From: Mactra quadrangularis
Lineage: Eukaryota; Mollusca; Bivalvia; Venerida; Mactridae
Reading direction: 5' to 3'
DNA: 64,000 nucleotides
NCBI GenBank assembly: GCA_025267735.1
Contig: CM046298.1
Coordinates: 62,001 to 126,000 of the forward strand
The notes beneath the pieces were generated by a model. It searched no databases and was not told the DNA's origin. It was given only the letters and a program-made list of their open reading frames with translations. A program made the position numbers and the translations under genes. Positions 54,203 to 64,000 of this stretch are shown here, in pieces (the stretch's first letter is position 1; every line of letters begins with the position of its first letter).

Positions 54203-55435
54203 TTACTTCGGAAACTTAACAGGACTTCGCGCCGAGGTCCGGGGAGGAGAGCTGTGGACACCCATGTCCTCGTCCTCCATCGACTCGATGTCGCTCATAA
54301 GAGCCTCGAATCGGTTGGAGGACGGGACAGGGTCCCTTTCCGCTTTTCTAACTCGGTCGGTTAGGACGACCTTCTTTTTGGGCGATTGCCTTTGAATCAC
54401 CCGCTCAGGAGACGGAGAAGCCTGTGAGACCCGCCTCTGAGGTACAGATGAGGTACTTGTAGATGTTGTCTGTGAACTTGTACTTGCTTTGGACGTATTA
54501 CGTGAAAAAATAGGAGACGGTTTTTGCACTGGAGTTATTTCAAAAGGAGAACATTTACATAAATTGACCTGCACAGCAGAATCAACCATCTTAACTGGTT
54601 TTGATACAACAGCTGAATAAGAATTAGTTTTGGAACTTTCTACAAGCTTGCGTGCATCAGGGAAAGACAAACTTTGTGTGTATTTAACACGGAGAACTTC
54701 TTTTTCTGTCTTCCAGACTAGGCAAGAACGGGAGGTTGCAAAATGATTACCCCCACAGTTTGAACATTTGACTTCATTAGAACAGTTTTCAAGCGGACCA
54801 GCATGAGAAGTACTACATTTACGGCATATATTCTCTCTAGTGCATTTAATTTCATGATGTCCATATTTAAAGCATTTGTAACACTGCATCGGGTTTGGTA
54901 TGTACATCTCAACGCGAACGTTGAGATACCCAACTCGAAGAGTGGATGGAAGAATGGGGGTATCAAATGTTAAAATGTATGTGTGAGTGGGAACACGTTT
55001 ACCGTCTCTGGTGGATAGAATACGTTTGGCATTTGAAACACATTGAGAGCTAAGCTCTTTCACTATGTCTGCCTCTGACATTTCTGCAAGGTCAGGGCAG
55101 CGAATGACTCCTTTGGATGAATTGAGGGTATTGTGTGCAGTGCAAAAAGATTTAATGTTGAAAAATGATTTTAATTTGAGCAAGTTATCAGATTGTTGTT
55201 TTCTTTGCACTTCGATCAGGAGTTCTCCATTACGGAGCTTCCTGACAGATTTTGGAATTCCTATGAGTGCAGAAATTGATTTTTCAATGACAAACGGGTT
55301 CAACTGTGCTAATTTTTCATCTCCCAACGCTTCTACTACCAGAAAGCGTGGAAAAGGTGATTGACTTGATTGTTCATTTGAAATGTTGGGTGATTCGTCA
55401 GACTTACGTTTTTTAGAAGAGGTTAAAGGATCCAT
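54203..55435 (-). CDS. LINE ORF1 protein of host LINE 2
   Basis: 410 residues, same length as ORF1 of the intact LINE and highly similar. It has the same MDPLTSSKKRKSDESPN start, a globular N-terminal region, three CCHC knuckles (CYKCFKYGHHEIKC, CRKCSTSHAGPLENC, CSNCGGNHFATSRSC) and a Ser/Pro-rich basic C-terminus. The frame is intact, so the protein could still be made if transcribed, although the element's ORF2 is dead and its 5' UTR is split from the ORF by 7.6 kb. Confidence 0.9.
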   Translation of the reverse strand: MDPLTSSKKRKSDESPNISNEQSSQSPFPRFLVVEALGDEKLAQLNPFVIEKSISALIGIPKSVRKLRNGELLIEVQRKQQSDNLLKLKSFFNIKSFCTAHNTLNSSKGVIRCPDLAEMSEADIVKELSSQCVSNAKRILSTRDGKRVPTHTYILTFDTPILPSTLRVGYLNVRVEMYIPNPMQCYKCFKYGHHEIKCTRENICRKCSTSHAGPLENCSNEVKCSNCGGNHFATSRSCLVWKTEKEVLRVKYTQSLSFPDARKLVESSKTNSYSAVVSKPVKMVDSAVQVNLCKCSPFEITPVQKPSPIFSRNTSKASTSSQTTSTSTSSVPQRRVSQASPSPERVIQRQSPKKKVVLTDRVRKAERDPVPSSNRFEALMSDIESMEDEDMGVHSSPPRTSARSPVKFPK

Positions 55436-55822
55436 GGTTGAAATAATAATGATTCATCTCTCAGGTTCCCCAGCCACCTCGGACTCCAACAAGGGGAAGC
55501 GCAATGGAGGCGGGTATCCAGCCTCCGCACCACAAGGATACATGAGAGATATACTTGCATGTAATTGCAAATGATTACAATCAACACAATTGGCCCATGA
55601 GCCACCGCCTTCTTGAATAGGTGTTTTGAACGTTTACACTTAAAAGAGAGTACTTTAAATTCAGTAAGCCCACTCAGATTGTAATGGAGTACACATATGG
55701 TTTTTCAAATTAAGAGTATGCCTGTAATGTTAATAATTTTGGGATAGTGCACATAAAAGAGAACATGAACTTACATGAATGAAATGGCTTTTGCAAGTAT
55801 GCAACTATTCAAGGGCAAGGCA
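55436..55822 (-). promoter_or_regulatory. Host LINE 2 5' UTR, inner part
   Basis: Matches the ORF1-proximal 5' UTR of the other copies. It ends at the 6-bp target AAGGCA (55817-55822) and continues at 63390. Confidence 0.85.
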
Positions 55823-56510
55823 CAGGCTTCCCAGCAGTATAAAGTAAAAAACTAGGAAAAAAAACTAGGAATGCCAACTCAAAAAACTAGGAGAAAACTA
55901 GGAAGATAATGCAAAAAAACTAGGACTTCTTTTAGGAAAGTGTTTACCTTTTCAACATGGAACTATACATAATTACCATAGAAGACAGGCACAAAAGCTA
56001 CAAAGTTGACATTCTCTTTGCTCAGGCATAGACATCATGGTGTCACAGAGCCCAAAATGTTTTTTTGATTAACAAGCAATAAAACATCAACAAACCAAAA
56101 CAGTGTTCTTTATACAAAGCAAAGACTAGTTATATGTCCACTGCTATTCAGTTACAATTTGACAAAAAAATCATGGAACTTGGGCTAGTTCTTAGGAAAC
56201 ACTAAATAAATAAAATGCTTGATAATTGTTGGTAATCAAAACAAACAGTGCCATTACACATGTTTGATCAATATTATTATATATTAGTAAAGAAGGACAT
56301 GCTTGTTAACAACATGATTTTTAGTATCACATCTACATTTGTATATTCTATATACAAACGCAAACATGTAAAAAGTGACAAGGAAACATACACTGGGGCC
56401 CAAAAGTTTATGAATTTCCATTGCATTTTTTTGTTTTTTATTGTCAGCATGGGCAATTAGCTGCACAAATCCAGTATTGGAACTAGATATACTTTTGCAA
56501 CATACAGTAC

Positions 56511-58524
56511 CAGGGTTGCCAGCATCATATGTAAATAAAATTCTCTGACTTTTCACTGACTTTTCCCTGACCAAACTTTGTTTTTCACTGACCAAAATTA
56601 CTAAATTTAATCGGCCTCCACCTTCCCTACAGCAGTCCAGTTCACCCATAAGTATGTTTGTTTGGTTTTCCTTTTATTCTTTAAACAGTATGGTTAATTT
56701 TTACAACAAAAGTATGCTTTCAGGGCACCAGACAGGTACCCATACACTCAGGAAGAGTAATTTTGCATTGTTTAAAGACAGCATTGGGACTGTTCAGTCA
56801 ACTCGTAGTCTCATAAATTTGTACAGTTTTGACTTGCCAGTCACATTCACTCTAAACTAAATGATTTTAATAGCTAAAGTATAGATTGTGACTGTTGAAT
56901 GACAAATAAAAAAACTACCATAAGTTGTTCTTAAACTTTCTATTCTCCTGGGGCCCGTATTATCAAGCCTCTTACGACAGATTTTAGTCGTAAATCCTTA
57001 TATATTGTATTGTAAACTTATCGTAAGATTTTTTATAATATGCTGCCCTGGTACCCAAAAATGTTTATGAACAAGTCATATTTACAAGCATAGTTTCAGG
57101 AGTCATTTTCATTCTTTTTAAATTGAAGGGGATCTGAGCCAAGGAAAAAATACATATATGATTTTGAGAGGGGAATGGTTCCCATATTATTCCCCAAAAT
57201 ATACCAAACTAGTGCCCTGGCTTTTAAAATAGATCTATGCAGTTCGGTTATTTTATGTGAGTTGAAAAAAATGAAACTATGCATAATAAGCATGCACATC
57301 TTAACAATTATATTGTCCATTTTTTCTCAACTGTCAAAGCTTGAATAATTTCACAGTGACTGAATGCATTGTTTTTGTACTGGCAGTCTAATTATCATTA
57401 AATATTTATTGACTAAAACATATTATACGGCGTAAACAGCTTTACTTGATTATCATACACACTTTCAGAAACTCATGGATGTATCACAACAATGAATTTA
57501 ATAAACGCATTCACCTTGAAATTATTCATATTTTGACAGTTGAGAAAAAATGGACAATACTAATAATTCTATCATTATTAAAGAACAATGTATATTTAGC
57601 CACAAATAAGGAATCAAAGTATCACAAAACATATCAATTTGGCTTGTCAAATTAAACAGTCTAAACTGAAGGTTAAATATTTTTCATGGAATTGTTTGTT
57701 TGTTTGTTTGTTTGGGTTTTACGGCGCACCAACACAAAAAGGTCATATCGCGCCGAAAGCTATTAATGATACTAATAATTCAAACTTTATTAATAATGTA
57801 AAACTATATCTTATTATAAATATTTATTTCTTTCAAAAAGTTAAGTATATCATATGATGGTACGGATTCAAAAAGTTCTTTAAGTGAGTTTACTTTAAAA
57901 TATGGTAGACTAGTTTATCAAATGCCTAGTAAAAGAAATATAACATAGACTGTAGAAGGACCCAACTACATATCTATTTTACACAAGTAAAACCAACTGC
58001 TTGGTCAGGAGACTCAAACATTTTTCTATGACTTGTAAAAAGAAACAAAATTGACACACAAAAGAATCTCAAAAACTTAAAATTCAAAGGTAACTTGACC
58101 CCATAACAAGTCAATAGTCATGTTAAAATTAACTATTACATCTGTAAATAAAGCTCATTATCAGGTATGAACAAATACAAGTCCCTACAAGTTAGTAAAG
58201 AATGTTAATAAGCTCAAGGGGCAAGGATTGCAAAGCCTTTTTGTCTTCAAGTTGTTAAGTAATTATATTAGAGTGGTTGTTATAAGACATAAATGAAGAA
58301 ATAAAAACTCAAAAAAGTAGTTGTTAAAGCAATTTTATATACAATGAGACTGCCATAACCTTAGAAAATATAAGAAAGTCTCCAATGAAATTAATTTTCC
58401 CTGACTTTTCACTGACTTCAGGAATTTAATTTTTCGCTGACCAATTTTCAAAATTCCCAGACAATTCCCTGACCTTGAAAAAAATTCAGATTTCCCTGAC
58501 TTTTTAAGTCCGCTGGCAACCCTG
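56511..58524. mobile_element. 2014-bp nested DNA transposon with CAGGGTTGCCAGC termini
   Basis: Perfect 13-bp terminal inverted repeats CAGGGTTGCCAGC and a 5-bp duplication AGTAC (56506-56510; 58525-58529). Subterminal CTGACTTTTC(A/C)CTGAC motifs occur at both ends (56545-56600; 58395-58505). The CAGGG terminus suggests hAT. It encodes no recognisable transposase and contains a LINE fragment. Confidence 0.82.
57693..57901 (-). pseudogene. Short 5'-truncated LINE copy
   Basis: Minus-strand 3' end of the LINE family: (CAAA)n tail, terminal hairpin and last ~45 codons of ORF2, broken off at 57901. Inserted within the 2014-bp transposon. Confidence 0.9.
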
Positions 58525-58969
58525 AGTACAATAAGCAGAAAAGCTATTGCCAGAATATTGCTTACACCACACTGTTAGACAATGTCCATTGTTTTCTAAC
58601 TTGTCACGCCAAGCAGGGTTGAATTTAGTCTTTCCAGACATGGTTAGCAGGGTTAGTTATATGTTTGTTATATAAGACTAGCTAAAGCTATCTGAAAAGA
58701 GAGGTAGATCTGGCATGCATCTAGAACTACAGAAAACATGCATGCAATGCAAGTTAAGATCTATTTTAAAAATACCATTATAGCACAACTTGCAAAAATA
58801 TACTAGTTCTTCAAAAAGGTCATAGATTAAGTGTTACAGCAGACAAATTAGATCTTTAAGATGCAATATTCTTATGCTCCGTTACAGTTTAAAGTGTAAA
58901 GAAAACCCATTTCTAAAAAGCATTGGTGACAAATAACTGAAGAAATTAAAACAGATGACATACACTTTT

Positions 58970-61900
58970 AAACAAGAGCTCCGCTGGGCGGGGCATTATA
59001 CGCCCGTGTGCAGTCCATGCTGTGTTCTATCTCATATAAAGTCCCTGTGACCTTGACCAATGACCCCGGGATCTCAGAATAGGTCCCATTCTTAACAGGA
59101 GGGCTATCCAAAGCAAAGATTTTGAGAACCTAGGTACAGCCATGGTTGATTTATCACCGACACAAAGTTTTCCCATACAAACTTCCAGTGACCTTGACCC
59201 TGGGGCCTCAGAACCAAAAGTTCTCGCCCTTGACCCAAAGAGTATTGATACATAAAATTTGGTGATCTTAGGTAAAGTTGGTTGTTGGACAAGGTTTTCC
59301 TCATGATTTTTCTTTTGACTTTAACCTTTAACCCAGGAACCTAAAACCAAAGGGGCATATGCTAGACATTAAGGCTACCCTTAAATAAGATTTGGAAAAC
59401 CTACAATGTAGGTACAATTATTATTGAGTTACTGTCCGGAAAATGTTTCAATATGAATTAAGTCCCTGTGACCTTGACTTTTGTCCCTGGGGTTTCCAAA
59501 TCAAAAGAGAACATCAAATACCAAAGAGCTATCAACACATTACATCTTGACAAATGGGCTGATCCACATAAAATTTGGTTAACCTAGGTACAATCATTGT
59601 TTAGTTATTGTCCGGACAAGGATTGTCCATATGATGCCCCTGTGACCTAGATCTTTGACCCAGTTTTGACCCAAAACCAATTGGGAACATCCTTAACACA
59701 TGGGCTACCCTCACATAAAATTTGGTGAACTAAATTCATTTTACTTATTAAATATAGCATTATTTCCATGGTTTGCCATTTTGACTTTGTTAACATATTG
59801 ATTGAACATTTGAAGTCTCTGCTTGGTAATTTGATATCTTCTGGATGATGGTTTAAACTTGACCCAGGGGCCCCAAAATCAATAGGGAACATCCTTGACA
59901 CATGGGCTACTCTCACATGAAATTTGGTGAACTTAAGTGCAGTCAATGTTGATTTACTACACGGACAATGTTTTTCAATATGATGCCCCTGTGACCTTGA
60001 CCTTTGACCCAGGGGCCCTAAAACCAATAGGACATAACCATGACACATGGGCTACTCTCACAAAAATTTAGTGAACCTAGGTACATTGGTTGTTCAGTTA
60101 TTGTCTGGACAAGGTTTTTCCATATGATGCCTCTGTGACCTTGACCTTTGGGTCTGGGGCCCTAAAACCTATTGGGAACATCCTTGACACAAGGGCTACA
60201 TTCACATAAAATTTTATGAACCTAGGTACAGTCCTTGTTGAGTTATTGTCCAAACAAGGTTTTTCAATATGATGCCTCTGTGACCTTGACCTTTGACCTA
60301 GGAGCCCCAAAACCAATAGGGCATATCCTTGACACAAGGGCTACCCTCACATAGAATTTGATGAACCTAGGTAAATTGGTGGTTCAGTTATTGCCTGGAC
60401 AAAAGTTTCATTGTTTGCCATTTTGACTTTAAAAACATATTGATAGAACATATGAAGTCACTGCTTGGTAATTTGATATCTTCTGGTTGAAGGTTTATAC
60501 TTGACCCTGTTTCCCCAAAACTGATAAGGCACATCCTTGACACATGGGCTACTCTCACATGAAATTTGGTGAACTTAGGTACAGTCATTGTTGAGTAATT
60601 ACCCAGACAATGTTTTTCAATATGATGCCCCTGTGACCTTGACCTTTGACCAAGGCGCCCCAAAACCAATAGGGCATAACCTTGACACATGGGCTACTTT
60701 CACATAAAATTTAGTGAACCTAGGTACATTGGTTGTTCAGTTATTGTCTGGACAAGGTTTTTCCATATGATGCCTCTGTGACCTTGACCTTTGGGTCTGG
60801 GGCCCCAAAACCTATTGGGAACATCCTTGACAAAAGGGCTACCTTCACATAAAATTGTGTGAACCTAGGTACAGTAGTTGATGAGTTATTGTCCAAACAA
60901 GGATTTTCAATATGATGCCCCTGTGACCTTGACCTTTGACCCAGGAGCCCCAAAACCAATAGGGCATAACCTTTACCCAAGGGCTACCCTCACATAAAAT
61001 TTGGAGAACCTAGGTACATTGGTGGTTCAGTTATTGTCTGGACAAGTGTTTCATTGTTTGCCGTTTTGACTTTATAAACATATTGATAGAACATTTGAAG
61101 TCACAGCTTGGTAATTTGATATCTTCTGGTTTAAGATTTAAACTTAACCCTGTTTTCCCAAAACTGATAAGGTACATCCTTGACACATGGGCTACTCTCA
61201 CATGAAATTTGGTGAACTTTGGTACAATCATTGTTGAGTAATTATCCGGACAATGTTTTTCAATATGATGCCCCTGTGACCTTGACCTTTGACCAAGGTG
61301 CCTCAAAACCAATAGGGCATAACCTTGACACATGGGCTACTTTCACGCCAAATTTAGTGAACCTAGGTACATTGGTTGTTCAGTTATTGTCTGGACAAGG
61401 TTTTTCCATATGATGCCTCTGTGACCTTGACCTTTGGGTCTGGGGCCCCAAAACCTTTTTGGAACATCCTTGACACAAGGGCTACCTTCACTTAAAATTT
61501 GGTGAACCTAGGTACAGTAGTTGATGAGTTATTGTCCAAACAAGGATTTTCAATATGATGCCCCTGTGACCTTGACCTTGGACCCAGGAGTCCCAAAACC
61601 AATAGGGCATAACCTTTACCCAAGGGCTACCCTCACATAAAATTTGGAGAACCTAGGTACATTGGTGGTTCAGTTATTGTCTGGACAAGTGTTTCATTGT
61701 TTGCCGTTTTGACTTTATAAACATATTGATAGAACATTTGAAGTCACAGCTTAGTAATTTGATATCTTCTGGTTTAAGATTTAAACTTAACCCTGTTTTC
61801 CCAAAACTGATAAGGTACATCCTTGACACATGGGCTACTCTCACATGAAATTTGGTGAACCTAGGTACAGTCATTGTTGAGTTATTACCCGGACAATGTT

Positions 61901-62707
61901 TTTCAATATGATGCCACTGTGACCTTGAACTTTGACCCAGGGGCCCCAAAATCAATAGGGCATATTCTTGACACATAGGGTACTCTAACATAAAATTTGG
62001 TGAACCTAGGTACATTGGTGTTTCAGTTATTGTCTGGACAAAGTGTTTCGATATAATGCCCCTGTGACCTTGACCTTTGAACCTGGGGCCCCATAAACCT
62101 ACAGGGCACATCTTTGACACATGGGCTACTCTTACATAAAATTTGGTGAACCTAGGTACAGGCGTTGTTGAGTTATGGTCCGGACAAGGTTTTTCAATTT
62201 GATGTCCCAGTGACCTTGACCTTTGACCCAGGGGCCCCAAAACCGATTGGGAACATCCTTGACACATGGGCTACTCTCACATCAAATTTGGTGAACCTAG
62301 GTAGATTGGTTGTTCAGTTATTGTCAGGACAAGTTTTTCCCCATATGATGCCACTGTGACCTTGACCTTTCATGCAGGGGCCCCAAAACCAATAGGGAAC
62401 ATCTTTGACACATGGGCTACTCTTACAATAAATTTGGTGAACTTAGGTACATTGGTGGTTCAGTTATTGTCCGGACAAGTTTTACCTATTTTAAGTCCCA
62501 GTGACCTTGACCTTTAACCCTGGGGTCTCAAAATCAATAGGGAACCTCCTTTACCCAAGGGCTATCCACACATAAAATTTTAGGAACCTAGGTATATCCT
62601 TTCTTGAGTTATCATCCGGACAAGCAATTGTCCACGGACGGACAGACGGACAGACGGACAACATCATAACATAATACGACCGTTTTTTCAAAACGGGCGT
62701 ATAAAAA
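58970..62707 (+). repeat. TGACCTTGACC satellite-like element, ~3.7 kb, with 643-bp higher-order units
   Basis: Starts AACAAGAGCTCCGCTGGGCG and GCATTATACGCCCGT, and ends with GACGGACAGACGGAC, then ACGGGCGTATAA, the inverse of the head motif. Between them are about 25 imperfect units of ~145 bp, each with CTGTGACCTTGACCTTTGAC, CCCCAAAACCAATAGGG, ACACATGGGCTACTCTCACA and GTGAACCTAGGTACA. Landmarks recur every 643 bp between about 59769 and 62340. A second short copy of the family is at 30272. Frames across it are repeat translations. Confidence 0.88.
59733..61789 (-). repeat. Four copies of a captured LINE fragment within the satellite
   Basis: Pieces at 59733-59860, 60410-60505, 61053-61146 and 61696-61789 match the antisense of the LINE ORF2 region encoding QPVDIKLPSSDFKCSIN. 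They are spaced 642-643 bp apart. The first is longest (~128 bp); the other three share the same shorter boundaries (~95 bp). Confidence 0.85.
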
Positions 62708-63240
62708 CTAAAGTAGGATACAGGGGGAATCAAAAAGCTTTTTATAGATCTGTCATTTGTACATTCCAGTAACTGTTGATCACTTTGTCTATTTTTAACA
62801 TTCTGAGATACATGTAATTTGGGTATCCTAGTGATAGAATTATTCAAAAATGCCAAGTTAGTTGAAATGAAGCATTCTTATAAATAACATACATGTATAT
62901 AGTATTCATGTCTAATGACCATGATTTTTTCTGAAATTTCAAATTTGGTAACAACCTAGTCCCCTAAGCATAAGCACCATTGAGGTACACAAAGACAATC
63001 AACACACATCATAATCAAATGGCACTGTTTCTTGATCACTATTAAAGAATATTTTGTCAATACTGTTTAAAGTTTTTTTTAGTTTAAAGCTTTTTTTTTG
63101 CCTTAGTTTCCATAGGTGGTACATGTAACACATGCAGCTAGGTAAGGCCACTCATATCAGCATTGGAAGATGTCAATTCAACAACTTTTTGGCCATTATC
63201 TGCAAATATACCTTACAGAAAAACAAATTAGGTATCAGTA
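62708..63240. other. Transposon interior, nothing recognised
   Basis: AT-rich non-coding interior of the 7561-bp element. Confidence 0.4.
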
Positions 63241-63389
63241 TTTTGAGAAAAAAAATACCTTAAAGCAAAAAAACTAGGAATACTAGCAGCCTTTTGGCAA
63301 ATACTAGGAAAATGTAGGAATCCACTAAAAAAACTAGGAAAAAGTAGGAAAACTAGGAAAAACTAGGAACGCCGGGAAGCCTGAAGGCA

Positions 63390-63651
63390 TGACCAGCCGA
63401 TTGACCAAGTCGGGCCTACTTGGACACCCGTCTACCCTGAATCAGAGGCCAAAGTAGTGTGTTGGGAAGACTGGAGATCCCTGGGTCCCCCTCAACTACC
63501 AGGATCCTCCTTTCCCGGTTACGGAACGCTGCCCACGGCAAACGGGCAGTTTTGGTGTTGGCCATATGCCCATCATGCAGGCGCAACTTGCACCTACATA
63601 ATGGGCACATGTTTCTCCTCCTCACCGCGGAGAGGTCCCAAAAACAGAGGG
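63390..63651 (-). promoter_or_regulatory. Host LINE 2 5' UTR, outer part with altered ribozyme candidate
   Basis: Contains the 5'-terminal ~260 bp of the LINE. At 63550-63651 the P2, P3 (ACC/GGT, loop TCTCCGC), P4 and GCCAA elements of the candidate ribozyme are kept, but the first bases read CCCTCTG instead of CCTCCTC, so P1 is damaged. Confidence 0.8.
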
Positions 63652-63784
63652 AAAAAAAAAATACCAAAATATCGTGAAAATGATTCCACTCAGCTTCAAA
63701 AGCCATAGATACTTTGTTTTAGTGTAATAACTTGTATCTTCAATTTTTTTCAATGCAACATTACTTTAGGAAGATATCTAGACA

Positions 63785-64000
63785 GTTTAAACATATTGTT
63801 GATTGTGATCATTTGCAATTGTATGCAAGTATATCTCTCAGGTATCCTTGTAGTGTGGAGGCTGGATACCCGCCTCCATTGCACTTCCTCTTGGAATCCG
63901 ATGTGATTGGGAACCGGAGTGATGGATCATTATTAACTCATAATTAGATCCTTTAACCTCTTCTAAAAAAACGTAAGTCTGACGAATCACCCAATATCAT
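63785..64000 (+). pseudogene. LINE fragment running off the window end (5' UTR and ORF1 start)
   Basis: Matches the ORF1-proximal 5' UTR (GATTGTGATCATTTGCAATT; GGAGGCTGGATACCCGCCTC) and the first codons of ORF1. The usual ATGGATCCT start is changed to TTAGATCCT and there is an extra A in AAAAAAACG, so ORF1 is dead at its start. Plus strand, continuing beyond 64000. Confidence 0.88.

Larger units (their letters stand above)
55823..63383. mobile_element. 7561-bp DNA transposon with CAGGCTTCCC termini (hAT-like?)
   Basis: Terminal inverted repeats are CAGGCTTCCCAGC on the left and CAGGCTTCCCGGC (reverse complement of the right end). A 6-bp duplication AAGGCA flanks it (55817-55822; 63384-63389), and the interrupted LINE 5' UTR provides the empty-site sequence. 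Both ends carry clusters of ACTAGGAA (55840-55930; 63265-63370), all in the same orientation. CAG-ended TIRs with subterminal repeats suggest a hAT-like element, but a 6-bp duplication is not the usual 8. No transposase is visible. It contains a 2-kb transposon and a large satellite-like array. Confidence 0.78.
51120..63661 (-). mobile_element. Host LINE 2: near full-length LINE split by a 7.6-kb transposon
   Basis: Minus-strand LINE pieces 51120-55822 and 63390-63651 join across a 7561-bp transposon insertion. TACCAAAATAT occurs just outside both ends (51109-51119 and 63662-63672), an 11-bp target duplication. The 5' end carries ten extra T residues (A on + at 63652-63661), possibly untemplated. 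About 719 bp of ORF2 is deleted at 53145. ORF1 is intact; ORF2 is broken. Confidence 0.9.

Noticed and set aside
60741..62267. Series of similar minus-strand open frames of 80-200 codons with GLLGQRSRSQGHHIEK motifs
   Set aside because: They are repeat translations of the TGACCTTGACC satellite; their similarity comes from the repeat, not from a gene family.

Overview
The window looks like animal nuclear DNA, most likely from a bivalve or other mollusc. It is AT-rich, has one spliced gene with GT..AG introns, and is packed with eukaryotic transposons: RNase H-bearing I-group LINEs, Penelope-like, Ty3/gypsy, hAT-like, pogo/Tigger-like and TTAA-type elements, and a tyrosine-recombinase gene of the Crypton/DUF3504 kind. 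The dispersed TGACCTTGACC-type repeats are, to my knowledge, typical of bivalves. The taxon is inference. There are no bacterial genes or operons.

Layout. 1-3040 is unassigned AT-rich DNA. 3110-10300 is about 7 kb of almost pure purine (+ strand) minisatellite grading into (GA)n. 10774-11681 is a hAT-like element carrying a decayed LINE fragment. 12378-12726 is a Penelope-like GIY-YIG relic and 13610-14142 a truncated LINE. 16502-18130 (-) holds a KCTD-like BTB reading frame next to a broken gypsy integrase. 19092-20657 (-) holds three exons of a tyrosine recombinase gene, cut at 20658 by a head-to-tail chain of three LINE copies (20659-27604); a possible N-terminal piece lies beyond the chain. 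28785-30270 is a frameshifted coding remnant of unknown origin.

From 30661 to 63661 nearly everything resolves into two minus-strand LINEs with later insertions. Host LINE 1 (30661-47414) was split by an intact 5.7-kb LINE (32941-38638, 13-bp target duplication) and by a 4758-bp TTAA-flanked DNA transposon (40571-45328), which itself contains a ~0.9-kb element and a 77-bp perfect palindrome. Removing the insertions leaves about 5695 bp, matching the 5698 bp of the intact copy. Host LINE 2 (51120-63661, 11-bp target duplication) was split in its 5' UTR by a 7561-bp inverted-repeat transposon, which contains a 2014-bp transposon and a 3.7-kb satellite-like array with a 643-bp higher-order period. 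A hAT/ZNF862-like pseudogene and a pogo/Tigger-type element lie between the two hosts.

The intact LINE (ORF1 410 aa, ORF2 1228 aa) is the only element here that looks able to move itself; the rest are probably relics or passengers. The most interesting candidate is a 104-nt structure at the extreme 5' end of this LINE family that can be folded as an HDV-like self-cleaving ribozyme and occurs in tandem in the two-unit 5' UTR of host LINE 1. All identifications come from reading the sequence; no database search or folding program was run.
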